Positions 1 through 10,746 of a stretch of DNA of 61,490 nt are shown here, piece after piece. Source of the DNA: an uncultured Clostridium sp. Its GTDB lineage: Bacteria > Bacillota > Clostridia > TANB77 > CAG-508. Numbering within the stretch: the first letter of the stretch is position 1; every line of letters begins with the position of its first letter. A program made the translations under genes and the position numbers. The notes under the pieces are model-generated. The model saw only the letters and a list, made by a program, of their open reading frames with translations, was not told the DNA's origin and did not search any database. The DNA is taken from contig CANDRW010000006.1 of NCBI GenBank assembly GCA_947388675.1, forward strand, positions 1 to 61,490. The letters run 5' to 3'.

Positions 1-351
1 AAAATCTAATGCTGTAATTTCTTCTACATTTTTAAATTCCACTAAACATAAACATTTTTTGTGCCATCTTTCTTTTTGCTTATCTGTTAACTGTAATTTA
101 CTATTATTCTCTTCAATCGTTTTTATTATTTCTTCATCAGTCAATTTTACATAGTTTTGAACCTCTACTACAACTGCTTTTGCTGTAATTTTCTTTGTAC
201 CTTTCTCCATGAAATATAATATTTCATCTTTAAATACTCTGCTATGTGGTATTTTTCTTCCTGCTGCACCTCTTATTATCATTGTTTTACTACCATCTAA
301 AATTTTATTTAATTCTTTTGATTTATCATCACAATATACTAAATGTACCAT
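1..351 (-). CDS. hypothetical protein, C-terminus beyond left edge (MVHLVYCDDKSKELNKILDGSKTMIIRGAAGRKIPHSRVF...)
   Basis: Open frame on minus strand from ATG at 351 to window edge with no stop; absent from ORF track because it is unterminated. Confidence 0.7.
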   Translation of the reverse strand, partial: MVHLVYCDDKSKELNKILDGSKTMIIRGAAGRKIPHSRVFKDEILYFMEKGTKKITAKAVVVEVQNYVKLTDEEIIKTIEENNSKLQLTDKQKERWHKKCLCLVEFKNVEEITALDF

Positions 352-394
352 AATTTTACCTTATCTTTCTAATTGCTAAAATATAATTTAGCGA

Positions 395-814
395 TTACTT
401 AATATCAAAACTTTCTGTTTTTAAATCACAATAATCTCTACCACTTGTAGCAGTAAATTTTAGAACACAATAATCTGGATCATTCACACCTTGTTTATAA
501 AACAAGGTATCTCCCTTTTCCCAAATCATGTTTTTAGTTTCTTGGTCTATTAGGACTTCCATTTTTCCTTTTAGCATAACACCAACATACTTAATTAGCC
601 CTTTGTGATAAAAATATATACTAGCATTAGAGTTATTTTTATATTGCTTTACTCGCATTGACGAAGTATTAGTAGAAAAGTAAAACTCTTTTAGTCCTAT
701 TCTTTTTCTAGGTTTTAGCATGGCTTTTACATTTGGATATTTTTCTTCATCAATAGAACATATAAAACTAACTTTCTGTTTATCAATCAATTTTTCTATT
801 TTCTTTAAATCCAT
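395..814 (-). CDS. pyridoxamine 5'-phosphate oxidase-like (PNPOx) family protein
   Basis: ORF; start probably the internal MDLKKIEKL; PNPOx-like pattern ICSIDEEKYPNVKAM...FYFSTNTSSMRVKQ. Confidence 0.7.
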   Translation of the reverse strand: MDLKKIEKLIDKQKVSFICSIDEEKYPNVKAMLKPRKRIGLKEFYFSTNTSSMRVKQYKNNSNASIYFYHKGLIKYVGVMLKGKMEVLIDQETKNMIWEKGDTLFYKQGVNDPDYCVLKFTATSGRDYCDLKTESFDIK

Positions 815-839
815 TATACTTGGTCTCACTTTCAATTTA

Positions 840-1187
840 CTATTTTTCAGTACAATGGCACTCTGGGTTAGTACAAGTACAATTAGGATTATATCCACTA
901 GCACATTCCTCAGTACAAGTACATTTCCATCTTTTTAAATTAGGAAACAACTTTACACAATGTTCTTTCATCTCTTCATTAGTCATACCTGCTTGTTCTC
1001 CATACTTTGAACACATTTCTATATATTCTTCCATAGTAACCTTATCTATAAATTCTCCATTTTCATAGCAATATTTACAATAATCTTGACTAATACTTCC
1101 ATCTGTATTCGTACCTAATTGTTCCTTTGAAGTTATTGGCATACCACAACTTTGACATATTTTATTCTCCATTTCTTCTTCCTCCAT
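840..1187 (-). CDS. zinc-ribbon protein (MENKICQSCGMPI)
   Basis: Multiple CxxC motifs; Cys-rich C-terminus. Confidence 0.75.
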   Translation of the reverse strand: MEEEEMENKICQSCGMPITSKEQLGTNTDGSISQDYCKYCYENGEFIDKVTMEEYIEMCSKYGEQAGMTNEEMKEHCVKLFPNLKRWKCTCTEECASGYNPNCTCTNPECHCTEK

Positions 1188-1258
1188 CTAAAAGTATTTT
1201 TCAAAAGGATTATATCATAAAAGGCAGATATCCTACAAACTATCTGCCAAATTATTTA

Positions 1259-1558
1259 TTAATATTTTTTTATAAACTTTGAAATCAAAGCTCTACAAGT
1301 GTTCATTTGAATACAATCATAAAAATTTTGCGTTACTTCTTTTCCCTGTCCTACTGTTGTAGCATTTTGGGCATCTTCTTCTGTTTCCCAAAGTACAAAA
1401 TCAGTCCATACTTTATCTTGTAAATAATGTTCCCAAGAAATAAACCCTTTTGCTTTAGAAATAACTTCATCATGTAATTTTTGTGTTAATTCCATAAACT
1501 GCTCTTCATTTACATCTTTCTTAAGCTTATATGAAAAAATCCATGCAGTTTTTGCCAT
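1259..1558 (-). CDS. antibiotic biosynthesis monooxygenase-like (ABM fold) protein
   Basis: Small ORF with ABM-like pattern (ISWEHYLQDKVWTDFVLWETEEDAQNA). Confidence 0.5.
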   Translation of the reverse strand: MAKTAWIFSYKLKKDVNEEQFMELTQKLHDEVISKAKGFISWEHYLQDKVWTDFVLWETEEDAQNATTVGQGKEVTQNFYDCIQMNTCRALISKFIKKY

Positions 1559-1586
1559 ATTCTTCTCTCCTTTCTCATCTATATTC

Positions 1587-2219
1587 CTATTTCACCTTTA
1601 CACCTAATAAATAAAGTAAATCCATAACTTGAAATTGGTCTATTGTAGCTCCTTTTATATCCTCTATTGTAATAGCAATTCCTTCTATTTTGCTACTAGA
1701 TAAATCAATATCTCTTAAGCTTGTTTTAAAAAACTTTGCTTGTGTTAAATCTACATTTTCAAAATAAGTATTTTTCATTTTAACTTCTTGAAAATAGCTA
1801 TTCTTTAATCCTGTATCTTTCAATAATATATTTTCTATGCTTGTCATCGAAAAATTCATATAACTTCCATTGTTTTCTAGAAATGCAACTTGATATAGCC
1901 TACTTTCTGCAAAATTACAACCTGAAATTTTACAATCTATGAATTCACATCGAATAAACGTAGTTTCTAAAAACTCTGTGTTAGAAAAATTGCATTTATC
2001 AAAAATCACATCTTTAAAAGTACATTTTTCTAATTTCCCCTTTTGCATACAAACATTTTTAAATTTACAATGTTCAAATTCAACTTCATATAAACTGCTA
2101 TTATCACATTCTTGATTTTCAAAATCATAGTAATCTAATTTTTCATCTTCTTTTAAAATACTAAGGTCTCCCTTTTCTAACTCTTTCATTTGAAGATTTT
2201 GTGGTTTTAAAATATTCAT
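1587..2219 (-). CDS. pentapeptide-repeat protein
   Basis: Repeated A/C-x-F-x-x / L-x-x-x pentapeptide-like pattern (CNFAESRLYQVAF...). Confidence 0.7.
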   Translation of the reverse strand: MNILKPQNLQMKELEKGDLSILKEDEKLDYYDFENQECDNSSLYEVEFEHCKFKNVCMQKGKLEKCTFKDVIFDKCNFSNTEFLETTFIRCEFIDCKISGCNFAESRLYQVAFLENNGSYMNFSMTSIENILLKDTGLKNSYFQEVKMKNTYFENVDLTQAKFFKTSLRDIDLSSSKIEGIAITIEDIKGATIDQFQVMDLLYLLGVKVK

Positions 2220-2366
2220 CTATTCTCCTTCACAAGTTTTCTTTCCATTGGTCTATAAATTCTTTTAACTCTCTTTTAGTTTCTTCTGGTAACTGATTAT
2301 ATTCTACATTATCAATTGTCCCTTGAAGAGTATATAATTTTTTAGTGAAGTCAATTCCCCCATAAT

Positions 2367-2918
2367 CTACTTACCTTTCTTATCCCCTATAAAAAATATA
2401 CTTGCAAGGACTAGTAATATAGCGATTAATAATACATCCCACATATCCATAATTGGCTCTAAAATCATTTTAGATAATGCAATATTTATGATAAAACTAA
2501 CAGGTATGGCTAATAAAAAAGTAATTCCTATTGCCTTCCTTTTTCTAGTTTTTAAGTTCCTGAAAATGCCAAATATACACCACATATATAAAATTGCAAT
2601 TAGTGACATAACTACTCCTATTGAAAACACAGATTTTTCTTTTACTAAAATACTTAATACATACAAATATGGAATTGTAAAAATACTGAAGCTAATTAGG
2701 CTTTTACTAATCCCTCTTTTCCCCCATTTTATAATAGGAATAAATACTAACCATACAAAAGCAATAGAACTTGTTGTAATTCTAGACCAAGTAAATTGAT
2801 TAGAAATTGCATAGTCACAAATTACACATACTAGTAGCCCTACAAACAATAATGATGAAAATAGAACAGCAACAATTGTATTTTTCTTAATTTCTACTTT
2901 TTGATTACTCTTTTCCAT
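2367..2918 (-). CDS. integral membrane protein
   Basis: Several hydrophobic segments. Confidence 0.5.
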   Translation of the reverse strand: MEKSNQKVEIKKNTIVAVLFSSLLFVGLLVCVICDYAISNQFTWSRITTSSIAFVWLVFIPIIKWGKRGISKSLISFSIFTIPYLYVLSILVKEKSVFSIGVVMSLIAILYMWCIFGIFRNLKTRKRKAIGITFLLAIPVSFIINIALSKMILEPIMDMWDVLLIAILLVLASIFFIGDKKGK

Positions 2919-3063
2919 ATTTTTCTCCCATCTATTTTTTACATCATAACATAAAAGTAAGTAGCTTGCAATTAGCTACTTACTCAATTCTTGGATAAAT
3001 TTCTCTATATTCTCCTCTAATATCTCTATTTTCCTACTTTCTTCTATATTTTTGCTTACCATT

Positions 3064-3507
3064 TTAACAAGATATCGTTAAAATATTTCCGTTATTATCA
3101 AAAATAGCAAATTCATCTTTCCCATAAAAAATTTTGTGAAGTTCTTTTGCAATTTTTACTTTTTCTTTTAGGTTATGATACATTTCTTCTACATTGTTTA
3201 CTGTGATAAATAGAGTAAATGTTGGCACAATTTCTCCTGTTTTTAAGGTTGGATATTCTTCAAGCAAATTTGTTTGTTCTTGTAACATAATTGAAATTTT
3301 GTCCTTAACTAAAATAGCAAAATTCAAAACTTCTCCTTCTTTTGGAACACTTAACACCTTTTGAAATCCTAACTTTTCTTCATAGAATTGTATTGTTTCT
3401 TTTACATTTTTAACCATAATATTAGTTGTAATTGTTTCGTACATTTTTTCTACCTCCATTAGGATTATATGTAAGTAGATTAAAATTGTATTGTAAAAAA
3501 CGGACAT
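3064..3507 (-). CDS. VOC/glyoxalase family protein
   Basis: ITTNIMVKNVKETIQFYEEKLGFQKVL...FDNNGNIL; start probably the internal MYETITTNI. Confidence 0.8.
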   Translation of the reverse strand: MSVFYNTILIYLHIILMEVEKMYETITTNIMVKNVKETIQFYEEKLGFQKVLSVPKEGEVLNFAILVKDKISIMLQEQTNLLEEYPTLKTGEIVPTFTLFITVNNVEEMYHNLKEKVKIAKELHKIFYGKDEFAIFDNNGNILTISC

Positions 3508-3511
3508 TTTT

Positions 3512-4037
3512 TTACTGATAGTTTTTTAACATTTTTAATGGAGAAATCCCTGTGTATTTCTTAATTTCTCTAATCAAATGAGACTGATCATAAAATCCAC
3601 AAAGGTATGCAATTTCTACTAAATCCTTATTTTCTTCTAGCATGAAAGTCAAACATAAATGCAATCTTAATATATTTAATAAAACTTTAGGTGCTACTCC
3701 ATAATTTGTTTTAAATACCCTATATAAATGTCTTTCATGATAGCCAAACTTCTCTACTATCTCTATAACTCTTTGCTCTTTTGGACTTTTATATAGTTCC
3801 TCTACTAGTTCTACAAATTGCATTTCTTTTTGGTTTCTCGTTTTTTCAAGCAAATAGCCTTTCAAGTATTCTATTCTTTCACCTATATCTTTTAAATTTA
3901 GTATAGCCTCCAAACTAATCTCTTTTTCTATTTCATTAAAAGGTGTCTTCTAATTCTTCAATATGATATTCTGTATATGCTACATTTTCTTTAAATTCTT
4001 TGTCTAGTAAATATGGTATTTGTTTTGGATCATACAT
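3512..4037 (-). pseudogene. AraC-family regulator with internal deletion/frame break
   Basis: AraC HTH ORF 3512..3913; upstream short ORF MYDPKQIPYLLDKEFKENVAYTEYHIEELEDTF* (start 4037) matches the usual N-terminus of such regulators; junction near 3950. Confidence 0.6.
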
Positions 4038-4063
4038 ATATGGTTTCCTTTCCAATTTATTGT

Positions 4064-4150
4064 TCTCTTATCACAACATCAACAGTGTCATCAAAACTCT
4101 TATTTATCTGTTTTCTCACTTGTTTTGTAATACCAATAATCTTCCTACTT
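4064..4150 (-). pseudogene. remnant of a DUF1905/YdeI-like C-terminus
   Basis: Translation ...GITKQVRKQINKSFDDTVDVVIREQ* with no start. Confidence 0.4.
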
Positions 4151-4161
4151 ATTTACAGCAT

Positions 4162-4548
4162 TTAATCAAGTAATGTTGTCCCATAAGAATTATCTATAGC
4201 ACATAACCATTTCCCATCAATCTTTCTATACACATAAGTTGCTCTACGATCCATACTATATTCAGAACTTTCTTTATTTTCTGCATCTAATAAAGTTTGG
4301 GATAAGACCAATACTGTATCTCCTGCCTCAACCATTAACATTTTTCCTTGTGTTGGAACTACACTATTATTAAAATAGTCAGCAATTTTTATAAATGCTT
4401 CTTTAATAGCCTCTTTACCTTTAACTTCTAGCCCTGGCTTTACTACAAGTACAGCATCCTCTGTATAAAACTCTTTTAAATCATCAAATCTTTCTTCTTT
4501 TATCGCTTTATCAGCAGCCGCTATTAACTCTTCTATTTCTTTATTCAT
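4162..4548 (-). CDS. SnoaL-like/DUF4440 protein
   Basis: NTF2-like pattern [13 protein letters not shown]...[11 protein letters not shown]. Confidence 0.7.
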   Translation of the reverse strand: MNKEIEELIAAADKAIKEERFDDLKEFYTEDAVLVVKPGLEVKGKEAIKEAFIKIADYFNNSVVPTQGKMLMVEAGDTVLVLSQTLLDAENKESSEYSMDRRATYVYRKIDGKWLCAIDNSYGTTLLD

Positions 4549-4575
4549 ACTAAAATCCTTTCATTTTATAAATTA

Positions 4576-5242
4576 CTATTTCATTCTATAATGCCCTGTA
4601 ATCGGTTCATATTCATTGTATCTTTCTAATATGTCTTCTTCTCTTATCGGTTGCCCTCCATTATGTATTAAATATGGTATCCCATTTTTATTTCTTTTAT
4701 CTGAAATAATTCCTATATGTGATGTACCAAAGATCACTATATCCCCTGGTTGCCATTCCTCTATTTTAGATAAATCCGTAGTTAATACTAATTGATTTCT
4801 TTGAAAATATACTTTCAAATTTGGTACTCTTCTAAAATCTATGTTAGTATCTGGATTTCCTGCAACTCGTGGATATTCCTTTACATTATTTTTTATGTCT
4901 TCATCCACCATTTCTTTCAACGAATATCCTGCATTTTTTAATGCTCTCCAAATGACATCTGTACATACTCCCTCATCATCTGGTGGATAGCCCCCCTGCA
5001 TAATATGCACTTTTATATCTTGGTTTATTCTTTGCTTCAATCTTTGCTCCTTGCAAAATATCTGTATAATCATCTATGCCCTCCTTATCATAATCTGTTT
5101 GACTAGTTAATATCTCAATTCCAAAGTCCTCGGCACAATAACTCTTTTTATTTTCATAATAAATTAATATTACACTTAAAGCTGCTAGAATTAATATAAA
5201 AATTATAACAATTACTATAAATATCTTTCTTATCATTTTCAT
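4576..5242 (-). pseudogene. DUF1287-family protein, split by +1 shift at a G6 run
   Basis: ORF 4976..5242 ends ...KSAYYAGGLSTR*; ORF 4576..5073 carries GGYPPDDEGVCTDVIWRAL; removing one G at 4990-4995 joins them as YYAGGYPPDDEGVCTDV. Confidence 0.75.
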
Positions 5243-5417
5243 ATTGAATATTATACTATATCTATTCTTTTAGTTCAATGGTTGAAAAAATCTATTCCTA
5301 TACTTTAAATATTGCATGCTAAAAAAAGACAGATAGTTATGTACTATCCATCTTTTACCATTCTATTTTATTTTTATGATGCCTATATTAGGTTGTAATA
5401 TTTGAGTAGCATTATAA

Positions 5418-6371
5418 TTAATCATTATTTAGAAAATTCATTACTAAGTCTATCATTATCTCTTTTTCCTTTGGATTGGATTCTGCTATCAATAATGTTA
5501 ATGCTGCTAAAGTGTTATTATCAATGGTTTGTTCACCATTTTTATATAAAATATCATAAAAGTTTAAGAAATAGATAAATAAAGTTGCTGCAATTCTTTT
5601 ATTCCCATCTGTAAATACATGGTTCTTTACTATTAAATATAAAAAATTAGCACTCTTTTCTTCTATGCTTTTGTATATATCTTGTCCACCAAAACTTTGA
5701 TAAATATTCCCTATAATTGACTCTAATCCTTTTCCTCTTTCAACAGCAAACAATGTACTTTCTTCATTAAATCTAAGCTTATTAATAACTTCTATACATT
5801 GATTATATTCAATTTTCCTTTCATCAATATTTCCCTTTATCTTCTTTAATGTTTTGTGATCATAATCATCTAATAAATCTAATGCTTTTGAATATTCTCC
5901 AATTACTTTTAATATTTCTTTTGCATCATGATTTTCTAATCTTTCATCCATACGATTTGCTATATCTATTAATTTTATTGTCTTTTCTAAATATTCTAAT
6001 CTTTTTTGGTTTACAGCATATCCTTTTAACATATAGTCTTTTAAGATCTTCGTAGCCCATTTTCTAAAAGCAATACCTTGTGCTGATTTTACACGATATC
6101 CAATAGAAATAATCATATCAAGATTATAATATTGGACTTTATATCTTTTTCCATCTTCGGCAGTATGCTCAAAAAATGAGCATACTGCATTCTCTTCTAA
6201 CTCCTCGTCTGTGTATACATTTTGAATATGTCTTGTTATTGTTTTTCTGTCTTTATTAAATAACTCTGCCATTTGTTTTTGAGTAAGCCATACTGTTTCA
6301 TCTTTTAAATTAACCTCCAATTTCACACCTTGATTTTCAAATAAGATAATTTCATTCTTTTTTTCGTCCAT
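5418..6371 (-). CDS. RhuM-like N-terminus fused to Fic/DOC domain
   Basis: VWLTQKQMAELFNKDRKTITRHIQN... and HVFTDGNKRIAATLF Fic-type motif. Confidence 0.85.
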   Translation of the reverse strand: MDEKKNEIILFENQGVKLEVNLKDETVWLTQKQMAELFNKDRKTITRHIQNVYTDEELEENAVCSFFEHTAEDGKRYKVQYYNLDMIISIGYRVKSAQGIAFRKWATKILKDYMLKGYAVNQKRLEYLEKTIKLIDIANRMDERLENHDAKEILKVIGEYSKALDLLDDYDHKTLKKIKGNIDERKIEYNQCIEVINKLRFNEESTLFAVERGKGLESIIGNIYQSFGGQDIYKSIEEKSANFLYLIVKNHVFTDGNKRIAATLFIYFLNFYDILYKNGEQTIDNNTLAALTLLIAESNPKEKEIMIDLVMNFLNND

Positions 6372-6599
6372 ACAACCACTTCCTTTTCCATAAAAATTTA
6401 GTTAGCTACATCTATTGCTATGTTTAAACTCTGTTCATTTTTCTCAAAACTATTGTTTGCATTATACTGTATAATAATCTATATGTCAATATTTCCTTTT
6501 AGGTTTTCTTAAAAATAAGAAACCTAGCCTTGTTGTATAGCAAAAATCTGCGATTTTTCCTATACAATAAAAGAGAGCATCTCTGCTCCCTTATGTTAA

Positions 6600-7550
6600 T
6601 TAATTTACTAATAAATATCCTATATATCCTACATACATTAAGAAATAAATTATTCCATTTGCTCTACTCATTTCATTTTTAGGTGGAATGATTGGGAATA
6701 ACGCTAAAATTAATGCTGCTACTACTAATACTATTAAATCCATGTTATAACTAAAGTTATAGCTAATTGGATTAATAAAAGCAGCCACACCAATAATTAG
6801 TAACATATTAAATATGTTAGAACCAATAATATTTCCAATTGCAATATCACTATTACCTTTAATCGCTGCAGTTACACTTGTTACTAATTCTGGAAGACTT
6901 GTCCCTACTGCAAGTATCGTTAAACCAATGATTTTCTCACTAACTCCAAAATAGTTAGCAATATTAACAGCATTATTTACAGCTAAATCTCCACCTATTT
7001 TTAATCCTACAACACCTAATACAATCCATAAGATATCTTTTAAAATTGGCAATAACTTCTTTTGTGTTTTTACTTCCTCTTGCTTTTCTTGACTGCTTTG
7101 TTTCTTTGCCATAAAAATGGTATAGGTAATGAATAGTAAGAATAAAAGAAGTAACAGTACCGCTTCTACTTTATTAATTGTTCCGTCTGTATTGCAAAGA
7201 ACAATAAAAATTACAGTAAATACCAAGCACATAGGAATTTCATAAAGTCTAGTTTCTTTTTGAAATTTAACTGGTTTTATAATAGTGGAAAGTCCTAATA
7301 TGAGTAACAAATTACATAAATTGCTTCCAACTACATTTCCAATAGACATATCAGAAAGTCCTTCTAAAGCTGATGTTGTACTAACAAATAGCTCTGGCAT
7401 GGATGTCCCTATTGAAACAATAGTAAGTCCTATAATGATTTCTGGAATATGAAACTTCTTCGCTATCCTACTTGCTCCATTTACTAACCAATCAGCTCCT
7501 AAAACAAGAAGTGCAAATCCTACAATAATAAAAAAGATTGAAACTATCAC
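6600..7550 (-). CDS. calcium/sodium antiporter (CaCA, YrbG-like)
   Basis: Duplicated motifs SIGTSMPELFVS and AVGTSLPELVTS; membrane protein. Confidence 0.9.
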   Translation of the reverse strand: MIVSIFFIIVGFALLVLGADWLVNGASRIAKKFHIPEIIIGLTIVSIGTSMPELFVSTTSALEGLSDMSIGNVVGSNLCNLLLILGLSTIIKPVKFQKETRLYEIPMCLVFTVIFIVLCNTDGTINKVEAVLLLLLFLLFITYTIFMAKKQSSQEKQEEVKTQKKLLPILKDILWIVLGVVGLKIGGDLAVNNAVNIANYFGVSEKIIGLTILAVGTSLPELVTSVTAAIKGNSDIAIGNIIGSNIFNMLLIIGVAAFINPISYNFSYNMDLIVLVVAALILALFPIIPPKNEMSRANGIIYFLMYVGYIGYLLVN

Positions 7551-7750
7551 TTGCTTTCCTCCTCATGTAGCACTAATGCTTTTTTAGGACAAAAATTAGA
7601 ACATTTACCACATCTAATACATTTCTCATAATCAATTTCTGGTGCTTCAAAGTCTTTTTGTGTTAATGCTCCTACTGGGCAAACCTTCACAGCAGGACAT
7701 TTATGATTTTGTGGACAATTTTCTACAATGATTTTTAACTTCTTTCCCAT
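7547..7750 (-). CDS. 4Fe-4S ferredoxin-like protein
   Basis: CIRCGKCSNFCPKKA. Confidence 0.85.
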   Translation of the reverse strand: MGKKLKIIVENCPQNHKCPAVKVCPVGALTQKDFEAPEIDYEKCIRCGKCSNFCPKKALVLHEEESK

Positions 7751-7896
7751 ATTTCTTTCCTCTCCTCCGTTTCTCTAATTTAAAGCGAGATTAATTATAA
7801 CATTCCCTTCCTGATTTTACAACTTTAAAATAAAATATATTGATGTTTGATATGCTCTACTAATTTGATTAAATCACTTAGCTGTATAGATACTGT

Positions 7897-7960
7897 TTTT
7901 ATGTTCTATTTCTTCATATCTTATATCTAATTCTTTTAAAATATCATAAATATTCATATT
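7897..7960 (-). pseudogene. truncated N-terminus resembling YbaK/ProX prolyl-tRNA editing protein
   Basis: MNIYDILKELDIRYEEIEHKNSIYTAK*. Confidence 0.4.
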
Positions 7961-8040
7961 ATTTCTCCTATCTTTAATCCCTATTATATCTTAAAAGCAA
8001 GTGACTATCAATCACCTGCTTCTTTTTTCTTATACAATAA

Positions 8041-8655
8041 TTAATCAAATAACACTTGCCAATTTTCATCTTTTCTTGCTTGAAAGCACATTTCTATCTG
8101 CTCTTTCGTGCATTTTTCTTCTGCTAAATTATCTGGCAATTCCTCTAAGCCAAAATATTTTATTTCTGTTGTTTCAATATTTTCTACAAATTCTCCATCA
8201 ATTCGTTCACACAAAACAAATACCTTCCATATTCCATAAGCATACACTGGTCTATTATGTTTATTTCTATCTTGCACGGCAATTAATTTTACCGTTTCTA
8301 CATCTAATCCTGTTTCTTCTTTTACTTCTTTTATGGTATTCGATTTTGCAGATTCTAATACATCTACCCAACCACCTGGTAATGACCAAGTTCCATTCAT
8401 TTCATGAGTTAATAGAATTTTATTATCCTGAAATATAGCAGCTCTTGTATCTAGCTTTGGTGTTTGGTAACCTGTTTCATTGCAAAATAAATCTTTTACT
8501 TTTTCCAAACTAATATCACTTTTTTCTCCTATCATTTCTGCTGCTATCTCTCTTAATCTTTCATATCTTTCTATATCATAAACATTTTGTGTATATGCAA
8601 GCCCTGCTTGTGCTAAACTCTGTATTTCAATAGCCCATTTCAACCATTTTTCCAT
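8041..8655 (-). CDS. NUDIX hydrolase
   Basis: Nudix box GGWVDVLESAKSNTIKEVKEETGL. Confidence 0.9.
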   Translation of the reverse strand: MEKWLKWAIEIQSLAQAGLAYTQNVYDIERYERLREIAAEMIGEKSDISLEKVKDLFCNETGYQTPKLDTRAAIFQDNKILLTHEMNGTWSLPGGWVDVLESAKSNTIKEVKEETGLDVETVKLIAVQDRNKHNRPVYAYGIWKVFVLCERIDGEFVENIETTEIKYFGLEELPDNLAEEKCTKEQIEMCFQARKDENWQVLFD

Positions 8656-8710
8656 CTTATTTTTTCCTCCATTTTTTCTAAATTATAACATAAAAGCAAG
8701 TAATTATGAA

Positions 8711-9340
8711 TTAATCACTTGCCTTTATCCAATTGCTTACACTACTTATATATAGCACTAAATAGGAAACTGATATGCAAAAACCTGCCATGACGTCACT
8801 TGTATAATGTACTCCTAAATAAATTCTACTAATTCCAATAGAAATAATTAGAATGCTTAAAAATGTAATCAACCCTATTTTCAAATACTGATTCTTCACA
8901 TACTTATAAATAAGATAAATCAAAAATCCATAAAAAGCCATACTAACCATAGAATGCCCTGATGGAAAACTATAACCTGTTTCATTAACAATTCTATATT
9001 CTGTGGGTCTTGGTCTTTGCACAATTTGTTTTAATACAATATTCAAACCTGTTACAATACCTAAATTGGCGATAATAGAAAGTCCTATTCTTCTATTTTT
9101 AATACTAATAACTAAAATAATGGTAGTTCCTATTAAAACTAGCGCTCCACCAAAATTAGTAATCAATTTTGCAATTGGTGTAGCAAAATCTGATATGAGA
9201 AAGCTAGATATTAACTCATATCCTACAATATCTGCTTGTAATATTTCCTTACTAAACACATCTTCTGCTAGCTTTAAAAATCCAACTAAGCAGACTAATA
9301 AGATAAACCACTTTAAATTCTTTTTAATAAACTCTTTCAT
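8711..9340 (-). CDS. PAP2-family phosphatase
   Basis: QRPRPTE...YSFPSGHSM...GVHYTSDV motifs. Confidence 0.9.
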   Translation of the reverse strand: MKEFIKKNLKWFILLVCLVGFLKLAEDVFSKEILQADIVGYELISSFLISDFATPIAKLITNFGGALVLIGTTIILVISIKNRRIGLSIIANLGIVTGLNIVLKQIVQRPRPTEYRIVNETGYSFPSGHSMVSMAFYGFLIYLIYKYVKNQYLKIGLITFLSILIISIGISRIYLGVHYTSDVMAGFCISVSYLVLYISSVSNWIKASD

Positions 9341-9417
9341 TTTTCCTCTTCTTCATTATTTATTTCCATATCATATTACAAAAGCAGATAATTTTCAAGA
9401 AATTATCTGCCCTATTT

Positions 9418-10746
9418 TTAAATATATTGATATTTTTTCCTATTCACTATAAAAAATACCACACTAACTATTAAAGCAAAAACTTCCGCAAAAACAACTG
9501 CAAGCCAAATACCATTTAAATTCCAAATAAGTGGAAGTATAAATATCATTGCTATTTGGAAAATTAGTGTTCTTAAAAATGAGATAGCTGCTGAAACTAC
9601 TCCATTATTTAATGCAGTGAAGAATGAAGATGCAAAAATATTAATTCCACTAATTAAATAGGAAATGGAAAATATACGTATTGCATTTGTTGTCATATCT
9701 AATAGATTTGCATCATAACTAACAAATATTCCTGCTAGTGGCTTTGCTAGTAGCTCCCCTATTACTGTCATCACAATTGAGGTAATGGTTAAAAGTTTTA
9801 GACTTTTTTTCAATAAACTCTTTAGTTCTTTTGTATTTTTTGCTCCATAATGATATCCTACAATTGGTGCTGAGCCTATGGAGTATCCCATATAAGTTCC
9901 TGAAAAGATAAAGCTAACATACATAATAATTCCATAAGCTACTACTCCATCTGCCCCAGCATATTTCATTAATTGTAAATTGTATAGCATATTTACTACT
10001 GACATGGAAATATTCGTCACCATTTCAGAAGAACCATTGGCACATGCTTGTAAGATTGGCTTTAATTCAAATTTTGTTTTCACTAATTTCAAGGTTTCAC
10101 TTTTCTTTATAAAGTAAATAAGTGGTACAATTCCTCCTATCAATTGACTAATTCCTGTAGCAACTGCTGCTCCAAAAACTCCCATTTTAAAAACATAGAT
10201 AAATAGAAAGTCTAAGATCATATTTAGCACACCAGTTATAATAGAAATGATTAGTCCCATTCTTGGCTTTTCTGCTACAATTAAGAAACTTTGGAAACAG
10301 TTTTGTAGCATAAAAGGTATTAGTGCAATAATTAAAGTTCTACCATAAGTTACACAAATCTCTACAAGATTTCCTTCCGCTCCTAGTAGTTTTGCTACTG
10401 GCTCCATTACAATAAGCCCTATAACTGTAAAAATGAAACCTATAATCGTAACCACATAAAGAAGCATAGAAAAATACCTATTTGCTTTTTCTTTGTTTCC
10501 CTCACCTATTGTTTTAGAAACTAGGGCACTTCCACCTGTACCTATCATAAAACCTATTGAACCTAAAATCATAAGAGCTGGCATAATTAAGTTCACTCCT
10601 GCAAAGGCATCTGCGCCTACACAGTTTGATACAAATAGTCCGTCTACTACACCATAAATGGAAGTAAATATCATCATAATAATAGTTGGTATAGTAAACT
10701 GAATTAATTTTTTATACGTAAAATGTTCCGATAATTGTATGTTCAT
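9418..10746 (-). CDS. MATE-family efflux transporter
   Basis: MATE-like 12-TM protein. Confidence 0.9.
   Translation of the reverse strand: MNIQLSEHFTYKKLIQFTIPTIIMMIFTSIYGVVDGLFVSNCVGADAFAGVNLIMPALMILGSIGFMIGTGGSALVSKTIGEGNKEKANRYFSMLLYVVTIIGFIFTVIGLIVMEPVAKLLGAEGNLVEICVTYGRTLIIALIPFMLQNCFQSFLIVAEKPRMGLIISIITGVLNMILDFLFIYVFKMGVFGAAVATGISQLIGGIVPLIYFIKKSETLKLVKTKFELKPILQACANGSSEMVTNISMSVVNMLYNLQLMKYAGADGVVAYGIIMYVSFIFSGTYMGYSIGSAPIVGYHYGAKNTKELKSLLKKSLKLLTITSIVMTVIGELLAKPLAGIFVSYDANLLDMTTNAIRIFSISYLISGINIFASSFFTALNNGVVSAAISFLRTLIFQIAMIFILPLIWNLNGIWLAVVFAEVFALIVSVVFFIVNRKKYQYI

Noticed and set aside
8001-8438. Plus-strand 145-aa ORF over the NUDIX gene
   Set aside because: Leu/Phe/His-rich antisense translation; the NUDIX gene on minus is clear.
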